From contig VXCM01001395.1 of NCBI GenBank assembly GCA_014773175.1, positions 39,843 through 103,842 of the forward strand: 64,000 nucleotides of DNA, read 5' to 3'. This DNA is from Lucifuga dentata. Taxonomy: Eukaryota > Chordata > Actinopteri > Ophidiiformes > Bythitidae. The notes beneath the pieces are model-generated. The model saw only the letters and a list, made by a program, of their open reading frames with translations, was not told the DNA's origin and ran no database searches. Both the position numbers and the translations under genes were made by a program. This document shows, piece after piece, positions 41,794-61,632 of this stretch (position 1 is its first letter; the number at the start of each line of letters is the position of its first letter).

Positions 41794-44157
41794 CACACAC
41801 ATTATTTCTTGCTCAAAAGCAATGTGATGTGTTTATACTGTGCACTTTAATCTTTATGTTGTGTTTTATCATACATTACCTTGATTTTATGCAAGCCAGT
41901 TGATCTATTTGATAAAGATTTTGCCATTCCTTTTTTGTCTTATAATAATCTCTAATAAATGTCTTTTATTCTTGGAAAATGATGCTGCTTCAGCCTCAGA
42001 TGCTTATGTCCTTCAAGTTTATACAAAGCCTCTTCTTGTGATCTTAACCCACAGTCACAAATATATTGTGGGAGTTCAATGAAAGAACAGGAAAGCGAGG
42101 GTGGACTGTCTGTGTAGGCTGCTGCAAACCATAACCATACATGTACAATGTGAAACACTAAGAGATTTGAGTAAATCTATAGCTTTTGAAATTTGAACAG
42201 CTGCCAACTTGTAAGAATTAAAATGTAAATTGCACTGCATAATATTTGTTTGTCTTTAATCTTCAGCGCATTTTCTGCCACAGGCTCTCTTTAAAGCAGA
42301 AGTTGTCTAAACATAAATGTATTCTGCAGGGTTTTTGTGTGTGTGTGTGTGTGTGTGTGGGGAGGATATACAGTATATCAGCATAACTTGTGCATTTTAT
42401 GAATTTAAACCTAGTAACACTGAGTTAACAGGTACTTATTATGTAATTCAAAATCAACATATCAGCAAAGTCACACTGTAGAAGACTTGTTCCAAAAGGT
42501 CGTAACTTTTATTATATTTTAAATAATTTCACCTGCATGACAATCAGAACTTAGCTGACAATGTCCTTAAACAAGAAGGACAGCTATCCAGTTTTTGTGG
42601 GTCTGATATGAATTCATTAAATCCCACAGGCTCCTTTGAATAATCGTTGTGGAAGCCAATGTGTGGGTGGCTCAGAGCGGCAGCACTTCTTTGTACTTTT
42701 GTAACTCTAAGAATGCCTCCATAAGAATGGGAGTTAGATGTGTGGCATTTGAATTCATTCTACTCAGAAATGTGAGAATTTCCTAAGTTTTCAGCCTCTA
42801 CATCATCTGTTCTGTATCTTTACAAATTGTTCTTGTGGTTTAATCTTCAGTTTCTATGGAGACAGAATCACCCACATTTCTTGTCATGAGGAGCCTCTTA
42901 GCCATGACAACACAGCTGTTTGCTCTACCCTTCACATTTGGTGCGTTGCTCATCACTTTGCATGTTCTGCACAATACATGAAATCAAAGCTTTTAGACTA
43001 TATTATCCCATGTAAGCCTGCTAGAGAATTTCTCCTTTCCTAATGTGTTAAATAGTGTGAATTGTAATTAGTGTTGAGTAATGTGTGAGTGATACAACAG
43101 TGTGCTCTTCAGCCTTTTTTTTTTCTTTCTTTCTTGTTCTAGTGTTGTTAAGATATGGTACATTTTTGCTGCAGTAATGACTAAAGATGGGAGGGATGCA
43201 TCACATTCTGCTTGAATGGGAACAAAGCATAAAACATAACAAGACAAGACCTATTTTTAGTGTAACTAATGATTTATTCTGTCTTTCAAGTGAAGACATT
43301 TACCTTCTTGGAATACTTTTACTGAATAAAGATAATTTGTGGCAGACAAGCGGCTAGAATTTGGCTTTATGGATTGGCAATGGTTTTATGGATTGTACTG
43401 GCAAATTCATTTTAATATGTTTACTCTGCTTCATTTAAACAAACATGGGTATATTTACACAGCTGCCGGTGGGAAAAATGTCATTTGCAAATGTAATCTT
43501 CTATTGAACACACATGCACAGCATAACGCAAGTTACGGATATACAAACACCTACACGTAGATACTGCGTCTGACTACAGAAAGGGAAAATTGTGGTGCCC
43601 ACTCACTGTTACTCCACCTTGAAGTGAGCTCTCACTGCTCAGTTTTCCAAGCATTTAGCAAAATGAACAGAGGATAAACTGCCAAGTTTTACTACAGGAT
43701 ATGGCTGAGAAAACATGTTGAACATTTCCTTCAAACTTGGATTTATTCTGAAACAGTGTAAAAGAATAGATCGAAACCTTTGTGTTTGTCTAAGATTCGA
43801 GAGCTACTATTTCTTGTTTTATCTCTTTAAACTTTATTACTTAACCAACTAACTTTCATATTCTATTCTATCCAACTGCTGATTTTAGTGGGTACTGTTA
43901 TACCAAGTTAGACAATGAAAAGTGAACTCTGCAGAACTCAGTATACAGAACTCAGTATGGGGCCTGGGAGAGAAGCATCACTGCTAATACACGGACTCTT
44001 GCTTATGTCATGCAGTCAGACTGACCAACTGCAGCATCACCTGAGGAGATGTGACTGATCTTGAGCTGACCAAACAAATGTGTGTACCTGCTTATAATCA
44101 CTGCATTAAAATAATGGTTAGGGGTGCTTCATGCTGAGATTTTAATGAATAATCCTT
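41794..44157. other. Intergenic, nothing recognised
   Basis: A (GT)n run lies at about 42337-42359. No coding exon seen. Confidence 0.5.
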
Positions 44158-44224
44158 CAGTGCCCCTTGCGAAAGAGATTCATAATCTCAAGTGGACTTC
44201 CTGGTTAAATAAAGGTCAAGGGAA
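44158..44224 (+). repeat. 3' tail of a LINE-like element
   Basis: AGTGCCCCTTGCGAAAGAGA, then ATAATCTCAAGTGGACTTCC and TGGTTAAATAAAGGTCAA. The GAAAGAGAT...ATCTCAA...CTGGTTAAATAAAGGT pattern is a recurrent 3' end of fish L2-type retroelements (from memory). Confidence 0.7.
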
Positions 44225-44914
44225 TAATAAAAGCCTTCAGTAATTACACACCAAAATGGGGGAAAAATTGAATCTGCCCACATAAGTGCAGGTTTTTTCT
44301 CTCGCATAATGTGCACACATTTTCATGGTGCTTTCTTTGTCAGAAAGTTATTTTTCAGTATTCTTCACATATATCTTACAGGAAAAAGGCATCTTTATGG
44401 TACACTATTTTCCCCATTTTGGTTTTCACTGTATCTGCATATGCACAGACTTTCAGATTTTGCATTTAGCAATAGGTTTTATATTCTATAGTGGATCTCT
44501 TAATCGACCCTATAAAATTAGATTGAGTCCCCTATGCTTCACCATGCCTACACACTGTATGTTCACTTACACCCTGTCAGTCACAGCACACACAACATGC
44601 ACATAGCATGGGCTCTGTGTTGGGATGAGAGCTGGGTGACATTTACCAAGATAGAATCCACTAACATAGCAAATCTGATTATCAAAGAATTGATGTATTG
44701 TGTGCTGTTCAGATGATTATTCTCCCAGATACTGTTTTACAGAATTTTAAATTTTAAAAATTAAAAATATAACTCCCATGATACTCATGTAGCCAATACA
44801 GACAAGAGGATAGTAATTTGATGTCAGATTAAGTTTTTATATATCTGTCATTTAGGCAACGTGGGGAAAACTCAGAACCCTCTTCTTCTCTGGTGTCAGT
44901 ATTTTCCAGTTGTT

Positions 44915-45060
44915 ACCTCTGCTAAGGTGATCACTGATGTTTCTTTGTCTGTCTGTTTGTTAGCAAGATATCTCAAAAAGTTGTGGACAGATTTGGATGA
45001 AATTTGGGGGGACAGATAGATAATGTTGAGAGAAAGAAATTATTAAATTTTAGAATGATA
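44915..45060 (+). repeat. Interspersed repeat with CTCTGCCAAGG ends, copy C (3' truncated)
   Basis: Starts ACCTCTGCTAAGG, then TTAGCAAGATATCTCAAAAA and GGACAGATTTGGATGAAATT; the inverted 3' end is missing. Confidence 0.7.
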
Positions 45061-48000
45061 CAAGCAAATAGACATAGGCCTAACTAGTGTAACTGCTGCA
45101 TGTTTTGTGTTTTGAGGTTCTATTTAAAATGGCAGACATCTAGAAGTCAAATAGAGTAAGACAAATTCTGAGAATCCTAAACTAAAACTTATGAATGTGG
45201 TGGTGGTGATCTAAATCTTAATGTTACTGTGCACACCACTATTAAAGCGTACATTCAGCATCCACACTTTGGGCTGTGAAAGTACTTTAAATACATTTCC
45301 TCTGTTTTTTCTAAAGCTTGATTTAATATAGATAGTGACATACTGTATGTTTGTTCATCTTGATTTACAGTCTCAAAACTTTAACATATGTGGCCCACAT
45401 TTGTAGAGATGGACTGTTAAATCAGTTTTCATCTCCATAGTCGCTTCATGGAGCATTGCTTTTTTTCATTGCAGCTGTTAATAGCCTGGATGCATGTACA
45501 TTGTTTCAAATTTCACTTCACAAGTAAATCAGTATATCTAATGTGCAACACAGCACGTAAAGATTTATGTCAAGTAGTTATGTAGTTCATGTTAGGATAC
45601 ACAGACAATGTTTTAGTCTCCCTTGACCACTATTGGATTTCTCTGTTATCATCTCCTCATGTACCTTATGTAAGCATTTGAATAGCATGAGCTGTATAAC
45701 TAAGATCTAACTTTAAAATGAGTGGCATTTCTTTCTAACATGTTAATATACATGCTATTTGCTGTAACATGTACAACATTGTTAACAGTAATTACTGATA
45801 ACTTGACTGAGTTGTCACCATTAAAATAATACGTTCTTGCTAACCCCCACCCACAACCCACACGCTCTCTTTCCTCTTTTCTTTTAGTTGCATGGCTCTT
45901 CCTCATTTGACAACATTTCTAGACAAAATAGCAGTTTGTATATGTGTAAACTAGGTTTATTTTTTAGGAAAGGATTGCTTTATAATGCAGCCTGTTCACT
46001 TGCATTTCTCTGTCATCTGTAAATGCAGATAAAGGCAAACACCTTGCTAACAGCTAATGAAATATCCGTCATCCAACACATGGTAGAACAGCTTGTTTAT
46101 ATTCGTCACCAACAATATAAACTTCAAAATGGCTTCAGTTCTTTAGAAGGGTTTGTTGACAGAGCACCTCTTGCTGTACAGCTGCTGAATGTTTAACGAT
46201 CCTCATGTGGGGATAAACACACAAAACTGTGTCATTGTACATGTTGGAGTTTTGCATGATTCACTCAAACATATCAAGACATCAGTGGTCATACAGTCAT
46301 TGTTGTAGCCTGACAGGAGGTGGCGTTTGGAGTGCAGCAGAGGAAATGGAAAATGTTCAAGCTGAGTCATGAAGGACACAAAGCTGTCACACATTGCCAC
46401 CTGGTGGCTATGATGTTATTTATACAGGACCGGCTCAAATTAGCCTTGACAACTGAATGCTGAAGGTTTACCAGGCTTCATTGTATTCCAAAACTGCATG
46501 ACAATGATGATGACGACAACGACAACAACAACAACAGGCAGTGAAATTCTTACATACTTTAAAACATCAACAACAAATCTCAACAATAAATAGCTTCAGT
46601 TTACACAGTGCCACAACCTCCCAGTGGCACATCAAATAATGATTACTAACTATGTATGTATTCTCTTGGCCTGAAATACTATTGCATTGTGTTTTCTGTT
46701 CTTCAGTACCTCTAACAGCATATCAGCTGAGTGGGCAGTTGCTGGACAATAACAAAACCAGAGTAGGTGTGGGCTGGCGTTAATCAGTGATATCTGTTTT
46801 ACACTGGAACAATGGATTGTGACCCCCTAGTTCCCTATTTTTCCATGATCTGCGTCACAGGATAACTTGTTGACCTGACAATTTCAGTGGTTCGGTGAGA
46901 GCCCTCATCTTCCTGTCTACATCGTTGTGTAGAAGCAGGCTTCAAACTGGCTTGCAAATGATTATTGTAATCATAAATGAGCCTCAGATATACAAAGGGT
47001 GAAAGGTAGCTGGTGATACCTACTCTTATTTTATTCACCACCTTGAACCATAAGAGCCATGAGCTGTGCAGGCAAAAACAGGCACCGGTGGCTGTTGCTG
47101 TTACTCCTTATTTTGTAATAATAATTAAAAAAGGAAGAAGACAACGATAATGAAACCACCACTGAGCGAAGACAAACAATAATGATTAGCTTTTCTGTAT
47201 ATTAGAATTAAAGGATTTATACTGTGGGTTAAGTTTATGTAAGAAATAAAAGCTCTTGTTTAGGTGGTAGGTCCCTGAGATTAACTAGCAGTGTCATTTG
47301 GACCATAGCTACAAACTGTTCATTCATCAATACATGATAAAGGTTGAATAGTAAAGTGTCCTAGTCTTACACAAGGTGGGACTGCATTTAAAACAACAGG
47401 CAGAAATTTTCCTGTGTTCCTGAATTCAACATAACACATTTGTGGTCCGTGAGCTCTTTGGCAGGAAGTTAACAAATGTGGCCTGTTGAGGGATGTGCTT
47501 TTTGAACTCTGGTGCACGGTGATTCATTTGTTTGCCAAATCCTCCAAACTAAGCCCACACATGCTGCTCTTCCTACGGTTTATGTACGACTCTATTTGCT
47601 AAACACATCAGTATGTAGTTGCTTTGACAGGTTCCAAAATTATGATCCAAGTATTAAGTTAAATGGGACCAATACATGTTTGATGCCCACTACATCATCA
47701 TCGCAGGCTACACTTACATTAGAATAGGCTATGTAGTGTGTTTATGTGTGTATCTCTGTATCTTTGATAAAGAGCAGAACAGTAAGATAAAGTTTTGGAG
47801 TTATTAATGAAACAAACGACACATAATGTCACACAAATGGCTGTGTCAACAGGTTTGTTGACACAGCAAAACAAAACAACTGTACAATAATTTAATTCCT
47901 GCTGTAGAGAGAACGGCAGCACCATCTCCCTTCCTGGATCCAGCTGAGGCAGGAAGTGATTTATCTCTGGGGTCTTGTGGACAACACTTCTCAGCAGCTG

Positions 48001-48855
48001 GTGCAGGACTAACCTACTTCATTCACATTACAGCTTTGAGCAGCCCAAATCTGATTTTTTATTTTTTTTTAATGTTGTTTTGTTATTGGTGAATCAAGAT
48101 TTCAACACAATATCTTTATGCAAATTTACTTTGCCTATTTGAGTGAATCTGCCAGTTTTAGATTCCATTGCAATAAACTAAAAAAAGCTCAGTTTTGCAG
48201 TCATAAATGTTTAAGTGACCACACCCTTAATCTTTTTTATAAAATAAATCAATTCATTTGCCCTGAAGATTCACTCTGTAAGAGATGTTTCCCACCTTCA
48301 ACTTCTACTAGGTCACCTGGAATATGGCTTATCATACACTTGGAGTTCAATTCCCATATCACTCTATTAAAAAAATCTTACACAAACTTACTGTCTATGA
48401 ATGCCATTATTGTCACAGTTCCATTAAAATAAACTGATACATGTTTACAATACTTTTACTTCAAATTTTATGTTTGATTAATTTATTTGAGTGATTTATT
48501 TCATATTTATCTTTTCTAATTTGTTTACTACTAATATGTTTAGACATTTATTCAGATCTGTGTAGGATTGGATGTTATCATAAGCACATATAGCAGCTAC
48601 ACTATTACATTTACATGTGCAGTTAAATGGTTTTGATGCTAAAAAGTGGTCAAAAAAAGATTTCACTGCAGAAAATCATATTTAACCACCTTGTCTGCAT
48701 ACCCAAAGTGTCAATGTATTTTTATGCATGGAAATATGATTAAATTTCATAAGAAGTTCATACTCAAAGAGATTGGAAGGAAACAAGGAACAGTTAAAGA
48801 TGGAAAAGGATGTGGTCTGGATGAAGTGGGCATTCAGTGTTTTGAGAGGATATTT
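45061..48855. other. Intergenic, nothing recognised
   Basis: No coding motif. Short ACA/ACG-type repeats near 46500-46540. The longest frame (48118-48432) has no recognisable domain. Confidence 0.5.
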
Positions 48856-48868
48856 TGCCCTCTGCTGG
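48856..48868 (-). promoter_or_regulatory. Candidate CTCF-binding core
   Basis: TGCCCTCTGCTGG, whose reverse complement CCAGCAGAGGGCA matches the CTCF core CCASYAGRKGGCR at all 13 positions. About 0.7 kb upstream of mier3. Confidence 0.5.
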
Positions 48869-49429
48869 CCAGTACATGTATTATATACACAATATATAAC
48901 TGATATTTTTCTTCATATTTTTGCATTACTGTTTCGTGATACAGAGGGGTGCAGACCTCTGAATCCACCATCAAGAACTCTTATCTTTTATCTAAACTAA
49001 AAACATAATTTTTATATTTGCTGAAAATCAAAATTACTTAATAATTCCAGGTTTGCTATTTCTACACTTTTCATTAAAGCATTGTCGCCCCCTTGTTGTG
49101 AATCGGTAAAACGTTTATTGAGCGCTATGTTGTGGTGACTTCACCATTTTTGTCAAATTAAATTTACTGAGAGTCAAAATTTCTCAAAAGTAAAAAAAAA
49201 AAAAAAAATCTGGTTTTGCCTACAGCTGGTTCAGCTACATCCAGTAAAGCAGGTTCAGCACCATTTATCTTAAAAGTAAGATAATATCTGAGGGAATAGA
49301 ACCAGAAACGATTAAAATTTCTTTAGGGGTCACGGGGATCATTAATGGTCAGTAAACTCAACTTAAGTATTGAAGGTAGATCTTAATCAAACGACTGTTG
49401 AAAGAATAATTTGTTATTCTTATACAGTA

Positions 49430-49574
49430 TATGTGTTATGATGGTTCCCGTTAGGTCTGAGTAGCGGTTGGTTTGAATGGCGTCACGACTGGAACGACCA
49501 CCTGGCTCTCTGATTGGCTCAGAGAGCTCATCCGGGTACTGCGCTGGAACGAGCTCATTAGCCAAGGTACCAAT

Positions 49575-49577
<3 letters not shown>
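49430..49577 (+). promoter_or_regulatory. mier3 TATA-less promoter with CCAAT and YY1-type motif
   Basis: No TATA box is evident. An inverted CCAAT box (GATTGGCTC, about 49513) lies some 60 bp before the ATG, and AATATGGCGGAG at 49572-49583 fits the YY1 consensus AANATGGCGG and contains the start codon itself. The local sequence is richer in CpG than the intergenic DNA. Confidence 0.5.
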
Positions 49578-56076
<6,499 letters not shown>

Positions 56077-58600
56077 TCTTCCTTTCTCTATTCTTCCTTT
56101 TGAAAGACCCTCTAACCTGCTTGTACATAAGACTGACCTCACTGGAGAATCCAATTTGTTTAAATTTTATTATATATATATATATATATCTATATATATA
56201 TGTATATGAATATACTTTGTTTTCAGTTTTGTGTAATATGACATCAGTGATGTCCATCATATAGAACTAAAATCTTGATTTCTCTCAAGAGTTTATATAG
56301 CCATTTATTTTATTTTTGTTTTACGGTCTTGCGATGTAACGTCCATGTACGGTGGAGCCCAGAGGCTGCAGCAGGAGAGTTACGCATCTTCCTCCTTTCC
56401 TCACCCATCAAAATGTCTTTAAAGTTACATTATCCAGCCATTCTTTTCAGCTGCCAAAATCAGCATATTTATCAGCGCTTTGGTATTTAGTTTCTTGTCT
56501 TTAATGTTTGAAGTGGTACTTTTTGTCAGTGTTTGGTTTACAGGTACTTCTCAGTAACCAGGCTAGGGCAAATGGTTTCAGTTTGTCCCAAAGTAAACCT
56601 GGCTAGAAACTGTATGAAGAGCAACACTAGCATAGAGATTAGCATGGAGACCAGGATGCGTCATGGTAGAACAGTTCAGATACCATGGCCTTCCAAGTTG
56701 GTTTTCTTTTCTTTGTATTCTTTCCTGTGGAAGCTTGTTTAATAGTTAGTCTGTGCTCGTTTACTTTTCAACAGTTTAGAGTGGCCAAACTGGAACGTGA
56801 ATGTTTCTGACAATTCTTTTTTTCATGTGCATACTCAACCCCAAATTATAGTCCTTTGTATGTTGTCCTATTAAGCGAGTGATCGAGGCTCCCTGTGTAA
56901 AGTAACATAACAGGAGCCATTTCTTTCACAGTAGAATCTCAGTCACCCTAGCAAATCCTCATCACAGCAGAACTTGTTGATTGGGTTAATAGTCATTTAA
57001 GAATTATACATCATCAGGCACAGTGCACCTGGTCCATATGGTGTCAGCTTTGAGATGAGTTATACTTTAAACTCATGGGTTCTCATGGTATTCTTAAGCA
57101 AGTTTAGCTGTATATGGTTGTTGTTGTAAAGAAGAGAACCATTAGGAAACGTGTTAATATCAAGTTGCTGGACTGTCAGACCATAGGGACATTAGTAAAC
57201 CTGCTAGCAGTATTATGTCTTTCTTAAAGCCACTCTTGATTTTGTATCCAACCTTGGCCTAACGTGTACTGACTAGATAATGCCTTGTATAATCTGGTCC
57301 ACAGTTTCTTGTCCAGTTGGGATCTAGTAGCAGAAATGGAGCCTTTTTGACTGAATTTTGTGAAATTGTTTTTTGAATTGTAAAATGTTTAGCTGGCCAT
57401 TGTCAGTTGATTGGATGCAGTAGTAGTGTTTACTTAATTTATCTATGCATTGTGATAATGAATAGTTTGTTTCAGGGGTACATTATTGTTTGTCACATCC
57501 ATAGATCCATTGCTTTGTGTCCCGACAGGATTCTTGCCTGTGAACCATTATTTTGGCAGTTTTAAGTAATTCATTTTCCAAACCCACCATCACAGGAGAT
57601 ACTCACTTCTGCATTTCATGTAAATAGTTAGCAAATAGCCTTTAAAAAGTCTATTAACTGTGAATCTGTGTTAATACAAAAGTTTTAATTTTATTCCTTG
57701 TCAAAAGGCAATAATTTGTAGATATGTACAGATATTTGGGGTTTTGCATTTTACTGATTGACTTGGTGTTTTTTTTCTTCCAAGACATGACACACAGACA
57801 GCAGGATCCAGCTGAATCACGCATGCAAGCTGTTCGTGTTTCTCAAGTGTACCACTCAAAACGGCTTTACCCGAAGACATACTGATATGAATCAGCATTG
57901 CATTTTGCATTCAAAACTTGCAGCCATGTGTAAAAGATGTTCACCTTCTTTTCTTTGGGGAAAAAATCTTTTTACATGTCGTCTATATTTGTCTTGATGG
58001 TAAAGGGATGGCTGCTGCTACTGTATGTGGAGAGCGAGTTTCTCTTTTCATGCAATGTGCATAATGCAGTAGGTCCTTCAAGCTCTTCTAGCTGTAGCAG
58101 TGCAGTGATATTTATTTCACCTGTGGTTTGTACAAAGGCTCAGAAAAACTGTCAGAATGTAAAGGCCATTATCTAAGTAGTAGAAGTAGGTTTTTCACCA
58201 CCCTGTGAACTCTCGAAATGTGATTTTATTGATATCTCTGGTATGAGACTTGTGTGTGCAAGAAAGCACTAAACAAATTTATTTTATATTTTGTATTGTG
58301 TTTTGAAGTTTAAAATGGAAAAAAAAATAGCAGTTGTGGTTTTGACAAAACTAATGAAAACAAAAACATCTTTGTGAATAAAAAACCTACAAAACGTAAA
58401 AATGTATATCCAGAATTATAGACAATCAAAACCTTCACTATGAGAAATGTTCAAGAAGCTATCTTTATTGTTTATAAGAATTGTACATAAAAATTGAGTT
58501 GTTTTTTTTTTCTTTTGTTAAACATTATTTTGTATTTTCTGTTGTACTTTAATACCTTGTGTACAGATCCAGAAATAAAGCTCTGGAAAAGGTTTACAGT
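56077..58600 (+). other. mier3 3' UTR
   Basis: About 2.5 kb from the stop to just past AATAAA at 58574-58579; an alternative AATAAA lies near 58377. Includes a TA run (56171-56203) and four UGUANAUA Pumilio-type sites: 56122-56129, 57619-57626, 57717-57724 and 58482-58489. The extent is inferred from the signals. Confidence 0.7.
58574..58579 (+). terminator. mier3 poly(A) signal
   Basis: AATAAA followed within 35 bases by a GT-rich stretch (GTTTACAGTCTGTC). Sequence beyond turns strongly AT-rich and non-UTR-like. Confidence 0.65.
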
Positions 58601-59810
58601 CTGTCTTATGCTGTTTTTCCATCAGTGTTAAAGCTAATACATTAATTTTGATAAAATAAATTAATTCAAATAAATTACTTTAATACGTTTAAAATAAACA
58701 GAATTAATTAAATTAAAATGTAATAAAAAAAATAAAAATGCATTTTACTTAAATAGATTAATTTGAATTTAGATACATTTGTAAGTAAAATTTGTCAAAA
58801 CTTTTTAAAGGTCCACTGCAGTGAAATCTCATTTTTTAGATTAAAACGTCAATTTATTTTCATTAATCTTAGACCAAAATATTTCAAACTCCATGTTATA
58901 GCTGTAGTTGTATTTCCTTTACCTGTAGTGACGTCACAGACCCCACGTCACAGACGTCACAAATATGATTTCAGCTGAGTTTGCGTGTTGCCTTGCACGC
59001 GCCTGAGTGCAGGTTACTACAAAACAGATGCACGTGCTCATTATCTTAACGTCAAAGAAAACCGGAGCGCCCGATATTCCGTCTGTTACTTTAAACCATT
59101 TTATAAAGTCAGTTTGTCAGACTCGCTTTGATGGTAATTATGGTAATTTGATGGCATTATAACGCATTATAACTGGCCAAGAATCGCAGAAACAGAACTT
59201 ACTGTTCAAACTCAGCTTGAACCTATTGTTAACTTCGCATCGTTTTGTTTTTCGTAATGTCGTGGTTTGTAATTAATAGTTACGAAGGTTATAAATTAAA
59301 TAATGTTCGACTATTTCTGGATTTCTCTGGCTGTATTCTCCTTTGCACTGTCATGTCGTTGGAAGTGTGCGAGCTGATTGGTTGAAAGCTGAAGTCAGAC
59401 TGTGACCACAGGATCTCTGTAACGATCAAAACTGCAAAGTTTGTATCTCTGGATAATGTGCGGTTTGTTTCATACATCAGAGGACACAGCTTATTTGCGT
59501 CTTCCTGAATTGAACTTGATTGCGCAATTACAACATCTAAAGCTTATTATTTTAGGCATGCTGTTATATATTTACGGACCCACATATAATAAAAAATAAT
59601 GTGGATACAGTTCCTTGTGCCATAATGTCTGATACATTTTTGCTGGAGTTTTCTTTCTTGTTGGGCTGATGTAGTGCCTGCGCGGCCAGAAAGACTAAAG
59701 CAAACTGCAAAAAATAACGTCAAAAGTTCAGTTGTTCCTGTGAGTTATCTCTGGGCTTTGGGATCAGCTTTCTCTCTTTCATGATTAAATATATTTATTA
59801 AATGCCTTTC
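58601..59810. other. Intergenic with a cluster of CRE-like sites
   Basis: AT-rich to about 58800, then a more mixed stretch. Contains TGACGTCA at 58929-58936 and two further ACGTCAC words up to 58960. No coding exon recognised. Confidence 0.5.
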
Positions 59811-61160
59811 AAAAGTACATTTACTATGTTCTACTCAAGAAATCTTAGTAAACTTTGCTTGAAAACTTAGTAATATTAACTTAAACATTTAATAGATTTC
59901 ATTACATTTAAGTTGAAAAAATTCTTCACATTTTGGTATTTTAGTAATTCATTGACCAGAATATTAAGTTTCATTTCAAATTTTAGAAGAATTAGTCTAT
60001 TTATTTGAAGCATTTTAATATGCTCTAAACATTTTTAGAAAATTAGAAAATTTAGAATATTTGTTAAATAATCCTCAAAATCTATAAATTATGTAAGACA
60101 AATTTATTAAATTAGTTTTTTTTTATAATTTATTGAATTGTAAATAAATTTGTTTAATTTTTGGTTAATTTCGCTGAATAAAAATTTGTAAATTTCAATC
60201 AAAAATGCAGTAAACTTTACTTTAAAAAAACTTACTTAAAATGTAGTTTTTGAAGTTTTTGCAAAAATTTGGTAAATTTTATTTACTTTATTTAAAAAGT
60301 GTATTTTTTGTATAAAATTTGGGAAAACAAATAGTAAATTACACTCAGAAACTAGTGAATCACTTAACAATGTGACCAATTTTGCCAAAATATGTAATGC
60401 ATTTTACATTAACATCTGGTAAATTTTGGTGAAGATTTTACTCCAAAATTTGTTACATTTTTTGGTGTTGTTTACAATTTGTTTATTTTGTAAAAACAAA
60501 TGTTATATGGTACATTGTGTTAAACATTTTAGTTAATGTTACTTTAAAGTAAAATTTTGGTATTATTATGACTAAATTTGTATAATTTGGGTACATTTTC
60601 ATTAAAAAAAATGTTAGTTGAAATTTCAGTATATTTTTTGGTGTGGTACTAAATTTTCCTAATAATTTCAAAATGTTCGGCTAAATTTGGTAAAACTTTG
60701 GTAAAAAAAAAATTATAAATGTTACCTGAAATTTTGATAATTTTGGCATTAAATTTGGCAAAGTAGGGCACATTAATAAATCACAATGGAAAATGTAGGT
60801 AAAATTTAGTAAATATTTTAAAGTGTGATATATTTTGAAGACAAACTGAAAAACTGGCACACTTCTCACTTACTCCAGGAAAGAAAACAGCTAAAGCATG
60901 CTAATGCTAACATGTAGTATTGTCCATTTTGCTCGCAGATGGCATCCTGGCCACTGGGAGTGTCAGGAAATGTGCAACTTCAATTTTGTAATTGGTTGAA
61001 GAAATCTGATAAATTTTGGCAAAAGTTGGGTAAACTTAACTTTAAAATTTTGATAAAATTTGCAAATTTTACTTACATATACGTATATATTACAAATTTG
61101 GTAAATTTTACTAAAAACTTTGTAATTTTATGTATACCCCAAAACACACATGAAAATCAA
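59811..61160. repeat. AT-rich stretch of recurring degenerate words
   Basis: Words such as TTTGGTAAA, AAATTTTGGTAA, TTACTTTAAA and AATTTAGTAAA recur roughly every few tens of bases over more than 1 kb, interrupted around 60860-60990 by more complex sequence. It looks like a decayed AT-rich tandem repeat. Frames here are short and low-complexity. Confidence 0.5.
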
Positions 61161-61269
61161 AACAGAATTTTTTAAAAGAAGAAAATGGTCAGTAGAATAG
61201 AACAGAAAGGAACTTTATTGTCTACACTTGCCAGTAAAGTCTTTTTGTCATATATCATCTAATTTTAAA

Positions 61270-61632
61270 GATCGAAATTTCTGTCTGTCTTTTTTCTGTG
61301 GCATCAACATCTCTAGAACCTGGCACTGTATGAACATGATATTCGGCAGATTTATTGCTCAGGACCCAAGGATGTGCAGTGTCATGTGAAGTTGTTTGGA
61401 TGAGCGGTTCTCGAATTGAGCTGTGCCGATAAAAAGTAGTCTGCATGACAGGATATGCTCCGGGAGCGGCAGCATATGCTCCGGTCCAGTGCCACAGTCT
61501 CAACCCGACCCAGTACAGCAAACAAAGCTAGCTCATGAGGACGTGCAGAACAAAATTAAGGCAGGCTGCGGTGCACACCACAAAGTCCGTCACATTCCAA
61601 ACAGGCACGTTTTGAACGGGCACTGCATTAGT
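61270..61632 (-). repeat. Unidentified interspersed repeat, copy 2
   Basis: Second copy of the element at 13847-14230, same orientation. Differences are scattered substitutions and short indels, so the copies are old. The simple-sequence tail (minus-strand 3' end) is shorter here. Confidence 0.8.

Noticed and set aside
46385..46405. CTCF-like GCCACCTGGTGGC
   Set aside because: Several mismatches to the consensus; equally well explained as a chance palindrome.
48118..48432. 104-codon frame upstream of mier3
   Set aside because: No motif recognised and unlike any MIER3 exon; the mier3 exons are fully accounted for from 49575.
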